From the NCBI GenBank assembly GCA_017509375.1, contig JAFWPT010000387.1, forward strand, positions 1 through 6,171: DNA of 6,171 bases, read 5' to 3'. A program made the translations under genes and the position numbers. The DNA is from Bacteroidales bacterium (GTDB taxonomy: Bacteria; Bacteroidota; Bacteroidia; Bacteroidales; UBA932). Under the pieces are notes generated by a model, which searched no databases, was not told where the DNA came from, and saw only the letters and a program-made list of their open reading frames with translations. Of this stretch, positions 6,149 to 6,171 are shown in pieces; the first letter of the stretch is position 1, and each line of letters starts with the position of its first letter.

Positions 6149-6169
6149 ATTGGCGGATTCTTTGGGGTT
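6029..6169 (-). CDS. Possible convergent gene, internal fragment, Ala/Pro-rich, unknown function
   Basis: On the minus strand, reading leftward from the right edge, one frame gives 47 codons with 12 Ala and 7 Pro plus Lys/Glu/Thr. It looks like a flexible linker (SAAPSAPDTPTTAEAQ) followed by KEADITKLLKPENLNA. This composition is much more protein-like than the plus-strand mrdA tail it overlaps. No start is visible, so the gene would begin beyond 6171. The frame is still open through the antisense of mrdA down to a stop at 5471-5473. That long extension is expected by chance, because it aligns codon-for-codon with mrdA, where rare TTA, CTA and TCA codons would be needed to create stops. I cannot assign a family. 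Confidence 0.35.
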
Positions 6170-6171
6170 GC

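Noticed and set aside
6149..6171. Start of rodA after mrdA
   Set aside because: The remaining 23 bases contain no start codon followed by a RodA-like sequence, so its presence cannot be judged from this window.

Overview
The window looks like a Bacteroidota chromosome segment, probably order Bacteroidales. I infer this from the uninterrupted mreB-mreC-mreD-mrdA order, the style of the MreB and MreC proteins, and two good matches to the Bacteroidota -7 promoter box (TAnnTTTG) in the only divergent intergenic region. The gene order is typical; no species is claimed.

Positions 1-1131 hold no gene I can support. Most of this stretch is a degenerate 51-bp tandem repeat (144-309 and 564-935). Each unit carries a hairpin in its first 28 bases, and in some units the two arms have changed together. 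The array is interrupted in the middle of one unit by about 254 bp of unrelated, highly structured sequence (310-563). Removing that segment restores a 50-bp unit in correct phase, and a 4-bp ACCC flanks it on both sides, so it reads as an insertion of a small non-autonomous element or structured-RNA-like sequence. This is the most unusual part of the window.

Positions 1132-1800 (minus strand) encode IspD of the MEP isoprenoid pathway. An 85-bp divergent promoter region separates it from the rod-shape and cell-elongation operon on the plus strand: mreB (1886-2908), mreC (2909-3727), mreD (3724-4227) and mrdA, encoding PBP2 (4229-6148). These four genes are packed with abutting, 4-base overlapping or 1-base spaced junctions. 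Their products form the elongasome: MreB filaments on the inner membrane face, MreC and MreD as membrane linkers, and PBP2 as the peptidoglycan transpeptidase. IspD indirectly feeds the same process by supplying precursors of undecaprenyl phosphate, the lipid carrier for wall subunits.

At the right edge, PBP2 homology fades near residue 600 and the frame continues into an odd Gly/Arg/Cys-rich tail. The opposite strand there reads as an Ala/Pro-rich protein segment entering from outside the window. Neither frame stops at the junction, so the 3' end of mrdA is suspect. The rodA gene that often follows mrdA is not visible before the window ends.
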